Of a DNA stretch of 64,000 nucleotides, positions 61,905 through 64,000 are shown one piece after another (position 1 is the stretch's first letter; every line of letters begins with the position of its first letter). Under the pieces are notes generated by a model, which did not search any database, was not told where the DNA came from, and saw only the letters and a program-made list of their open reading frames with translations. Position numbers and translations under genes: made by a program. The DNA comes from Hypericibacter sp049323455 (GTDB taxonomy: Bacteria > Pseudomonadota > Alphaproteobacteria > Dongiales > Dongiaceae). The stretch is taken from assembly GCA_049323455.1 (NCBI GenBank), contig JBMONF010000046.1:62001-126000 (forward strand). The letters run 5' to 3'.

Positions 61905-63086
61905 ATGAACGAAACCACGAAGTCGACGGCGAAGTCGCATCGCGACGCGTCGCCGGCGGCGTTCGACCGTGTCGTGCTCGTATTGCAAGGCGGCGGCGCG
62001 CTCGGTGCGTACCAGGCGGGCGTATACCAGGCGCTGGATGAGGCGGGCATTCGGCCCGATTGGGTCGCCGGCATTTCGATCGGCGCCGTCAACGCGGCGC
62101 TCATCGCCGGCAACCCGCCGGAAACCCGCGTGGAAAGGCTGCGCCAATTCTGGGAGCTCGTCACCGATGGCCCGACGGTGCTGGGCTGGCCGGAGGACGC
62201 CGCGTCGCTGGTTGCCAGGGGCGATGCGGCGCGAAAGCTGTTCAATCAGATCAGCGCCGGACGGACCCTGCTCAACGGCGCCTCGGGTTTCTTCGCACCG
62301 CGGCTTCCCTCTCCCTGGCTGCAGCCGACGGGTACGCTCGAGGCGACCAGCTACTACGAGACGGCCCCGCTCAAGGCGACGTTGGAGCGGCTGATCGACT
62401 TCGATCGCATCAATGCCGGCGATACGCGCCTGAGCGTAGGCGCCGTCAATGTGAGGAGCGGCAATTTCGTTTATTTCGACACGAGCACGCACCGGATTCG
62501 GCCCGAGCACGTTCTCGCCAGCGGCGCCCTGCCGCCGGGCTTCGCCGCAGTCGAGATCGAGGGCGAGCATTATTGGGACGGCGGCCTGGTCTCCAACACG
62601 CCGCTACAATGGGTGGTCGAGGCGGGGCCTCGCCGCGACAGCCTGATCTTCCAGGTGGACCTGTGGAACGCACGCGGCGAGTTGCCGCGCACGATGTCGG
62701 ACGTGATGGTGCGGCAGAAGGAGATCCAGTATTCGAGCCGGACGCGCGATCAGACGGACCGGTTCAAGCGGCTGCAAGGCGTGCGTTGCGCGCTGGCGAG
62801 CCTGATGGGCAAGCTGCCGGAGGAGTTGAAACAGAGCCCGGAATTCGCGGCGTTGAGCAGGATCGCGGATCACACCGTCTACAACGTCGTCCACCTGATT
62901 TATCGCGCCAGACATTACGAGGGACACTCGAAGGACTACGAATTCTCGCGGCTGTCGATGGAGGAGCATTGGCGCGCCGGCTATAACGACGCGGTGCGCA
63001 CACTGCGTCATCCCGAAGTGCTGGAGCGGCCCGAGGGGATAGAGGGCGTCTCCAGCTTCGATCTGGCACGGGACGGCCGCGAATAG
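61905..63086 (+). CDS. patatin-like phospholipase (DUF3734 type)
   Basis: 393 residues from the ATG at 61905, behind GGAGG. The catalytic dyad is present: S58 in GISIG and D225 in WDGGL, with the oxyanion motif GGGALGAYQ. The C-terminal half with TMSDVMVRQKEIQYSSRTRD matches the DUF3734 extension. Likely hydrolyses acyl esters. Gene order with a hydroxybutyrate dehydrogenase is common in Alphaproteobacteria and hints at a link to polyhydroxybutyrate metabolism. Confidence 0.9.
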   Translation: MNETTKSTAKSHRDASPAAFDRVVLVLQGGGALGAYQAGVYQALDEAGIRPDWVAGISIGAVNAALIAGNPPETRVERLRQFWELVTDGPTVLGWPEDAASLVARGDAARKLFNQISAGRTLLNGASGFFAPRLPSPWLQPTGTLEATSYYETAPLKATLERLIDFDRINAGDTRLSVGAVNVRSGNFVYFDTSTHRIRPEHVLASGALPPGFAAVEIEGEHYWDGGLVSNTPLQWVVEAGPRRDSLIFQVDLWNARGELPRTMSDVMVRQKEIQYSSRTRDQTDRFKRLQGVRCALASLMGKLPEELKQSPEFAALSRIADHTVYNVVHLIYRARHYEGHSKDYEFSRLSMEEHWRAGYNDAVRTLRHPEVLERPEGIEGVSSFDLARDGRE

Positions 63087-63138
63087 GCGAAGTTGCCGGC
63101 CCGGCGTCATTTGATCGCCCATCAGCAAGGAGAGAGCC

Positions 63139-63921
63139 ATGCGCCTCGAGAACAAAGTCGCGGTCGTCACCGGTGCGGCGAGCGGCATCGGCAAGGAGAT
63201 CGCCCGCACCTTCGTCCGCGAGGGCGCCAAGGTGGCGATCGCCGATCTGGATCTGAAGAGCGCGGAGGCGGCGGCGGCCGAGCTGGACAAGTCGGGAAAA
63301 CGGGCTCTCGCGGTCGCCATGGACGTCACCGACGAGGCGCAAGTGGAGTCGGGCATGGCCAGGACCATCTCGTCCTTCGGACGGCTCGATATCCTGGTCA
63401 GCAACGCCGGCATTCAGATCGTGGCGCCGCTCGAGGAGTTCGAATTCGCGAAATGGAAGAAGCTCCTCGCCATCCATCTCGACGGCGCCTTCCTGACCAC
63501 GCGGGCGGCCTTGAGGCAGATGTACAAGCAGGGAACCGGCGGCAGCATCATCTATATGGGCTCGGTCCATTCCAAGGAGGCGTCGCTCTTGAAGGCGCCT
63601 TACGTCGCGGCCAAGCATGGGCTGATTGGGCTCGCCAAGGTGGTGGCCAAGGAAGGCGCCAAGCATGGCGTGCGGGCGAACGTGATATGCCCGGGCTTCG
63701 TGCGGACGCCGCTCGTCGAAAAGCAGATCCCCGAGCAGGCCAGGACGCTCGGCATCTCCGAGGAGGATGTCATCAGGAAGGTGATGCTGAAGGACACGGT
63801 CGATGGCGAGTTCACGACGGTGCAGGACGTGGCGGAGGCCGCGCTGTTCTTCGCCGCCTTCGAAACCAACGCACTGACCGGCCAGTCGCTGGTCGTCAGC
63901 CACGGCTGGTTCATGCAGTAG
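63139..63921 (+). CDS. bdhA: 3-hydroxybutyrate dehydrogenase
   Basis: 260 residues, behind AAGGAGAG. It oxidises (R)-3-hydroxybutyrate to acetoacetate with NAD+, a step of polyhydroxybutyrate use. SDR motifs TGAASGIG, NAGIQIVAP and Y155-x3-K159 (YVAAKHG) are present, along with VEKQIPEQA, characteristic of BdhA. It follows the patatin gene by 52 bases. Confidence 0.92.
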   Translation: MRLENKVAVVTGAASGIGKEIARTFVREGAKVAIADLDLKSAEAAAAELDKSGKRALAVAMDVTDEAQVESGMARTISSFGRLDILVSNAGIQIVAPLEEFEFAKWKKLLAIHLDGAFLTTRAALRQMYKQGTGGSIIYMGSVHSKEASLLKAPYVAAKHGLIGLAKVVAKEGAKHGVRANVICPGFVRTPLVEKQIPEQARTLGISEEDVIRKVMLKDTVDGEFTTVQDVAEAALFFAAFETNALTGQSLVVSHGWFMQ

Positions 63922-63960
63922 CCGGCAGATCCAGTCGCCACCGAAGCCACGCCGGCGCGA

Positions 63961-64000
63961 CTACTTGACGACCAGAACGGCACAGGGCGCGAGTTCCACC
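63961..64000 (-). CDS. C-terminal end of a probable universal stress protein
   Basis: Only 12 complete codons and the stop are in the window. They read VELAPCAVLVVK, a typical UspA-family ending. The rest lies beyond the right edge, so the assignment rests on this motif alone. Confidence 0.5.
   Translation of the reverse strand, partial: VELAPCAVLVVK

Overview
The window is GC-rich chromosomal DNA from an alphaproteobacterium, most likely a Rhodospirillales-type soil or freshwater organism. That is inferred from gyrA next to coaD, the recG/sdhE/mfd neighbourhood, the acidic insertion in GyrA and the cyanide-insensitive bd oxidase. The species cannot be fixed from sequence alone.

Layout. 1-4.9 kb holds the 3' end of a polyamine-type ABC binding protein, gyrA and coaD. 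4.9-20.8 kb is an integrated mobile element of about 15.8 kb. It is inserted in the anticodon loop of a tRNA-Lys(UUU) gene, whose 5' half lies at 4883-4923 and 3' half at 20730-20774, with a shared 10-bp core. The element carries a tyrosine integrase, an AlpA-like regulator, an archaeo-eukaryotic-type primase/helicase, and a leftward block of podovirus-like virion genes (tail fibre with collar domain, gp14-like internal protein, very large internal-virion-type protein, coiled-coil proteins). I recognise no terminase, portal or major capsid gene. Just inside its left end is a second, complete tRNA-Lys gene whose anticodon is split by a 227-bp group I intron of the Azoarcus IC3 kind. This is the most striking observation in the window: the element breaks the host tRNA-Lys gene but brings a near-identical replacement whose attachment core is interrupted by the intron, so the replacement should be both functional after splicing and protected from the element's own integrase.

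20.8-23.8 kb looks like a further accessory patch: an HD-GYP protein, a PD-(D/E)XK-like protein, a decayed 3' tRNA fragment (CAU-type) and a secreted protein of unknown role. 23.9-30.7 kb has small conserved proteins (GYD, SPW, allene-oxide-cyclase-like), a LysR regulator, the cydAB/DUF2474 bd-oxidase operon and an orphan polyamine-type binding protein paralogous to the one at the left edge.

31.2-36.8 kb is a DSF (diffusible signal factor) quorum-sensing module: an RpfF-type synthase converging on an RpfC-type hybrid sensor kinase, followed upstream by a protein with an RpfG-like receiver fused to PAS and histidine-kinase domains instead of HD-GYP. 37-42.4 kb has a DD-carboxypeptidase with a SPOR domain, cytochrome c', a lipoprotein, a type III PKS with an ICMT-like methyltransferase (probable phenolic-lipid pair) and a DUF502 membrane protein. 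42.4-48.5 kb is recG (-), then sdhE and mfd (+). 48.6-57 kb holds stand-alone metabolic genes (flavin reductase-like, PEBP-like, methyltransferase, DsbA-like, acyl-CoA synthetase, SDR, glycosyltransferase). After about 1.2 kb without a convincing gene come a Crp/Fnr regulator, a FecR-domain protein with a CHASE2 adenylate/guanylate cyclase, a patatin, 3-hydroxybutyrate dehydrogenase and the end of a probable universal stress protein.
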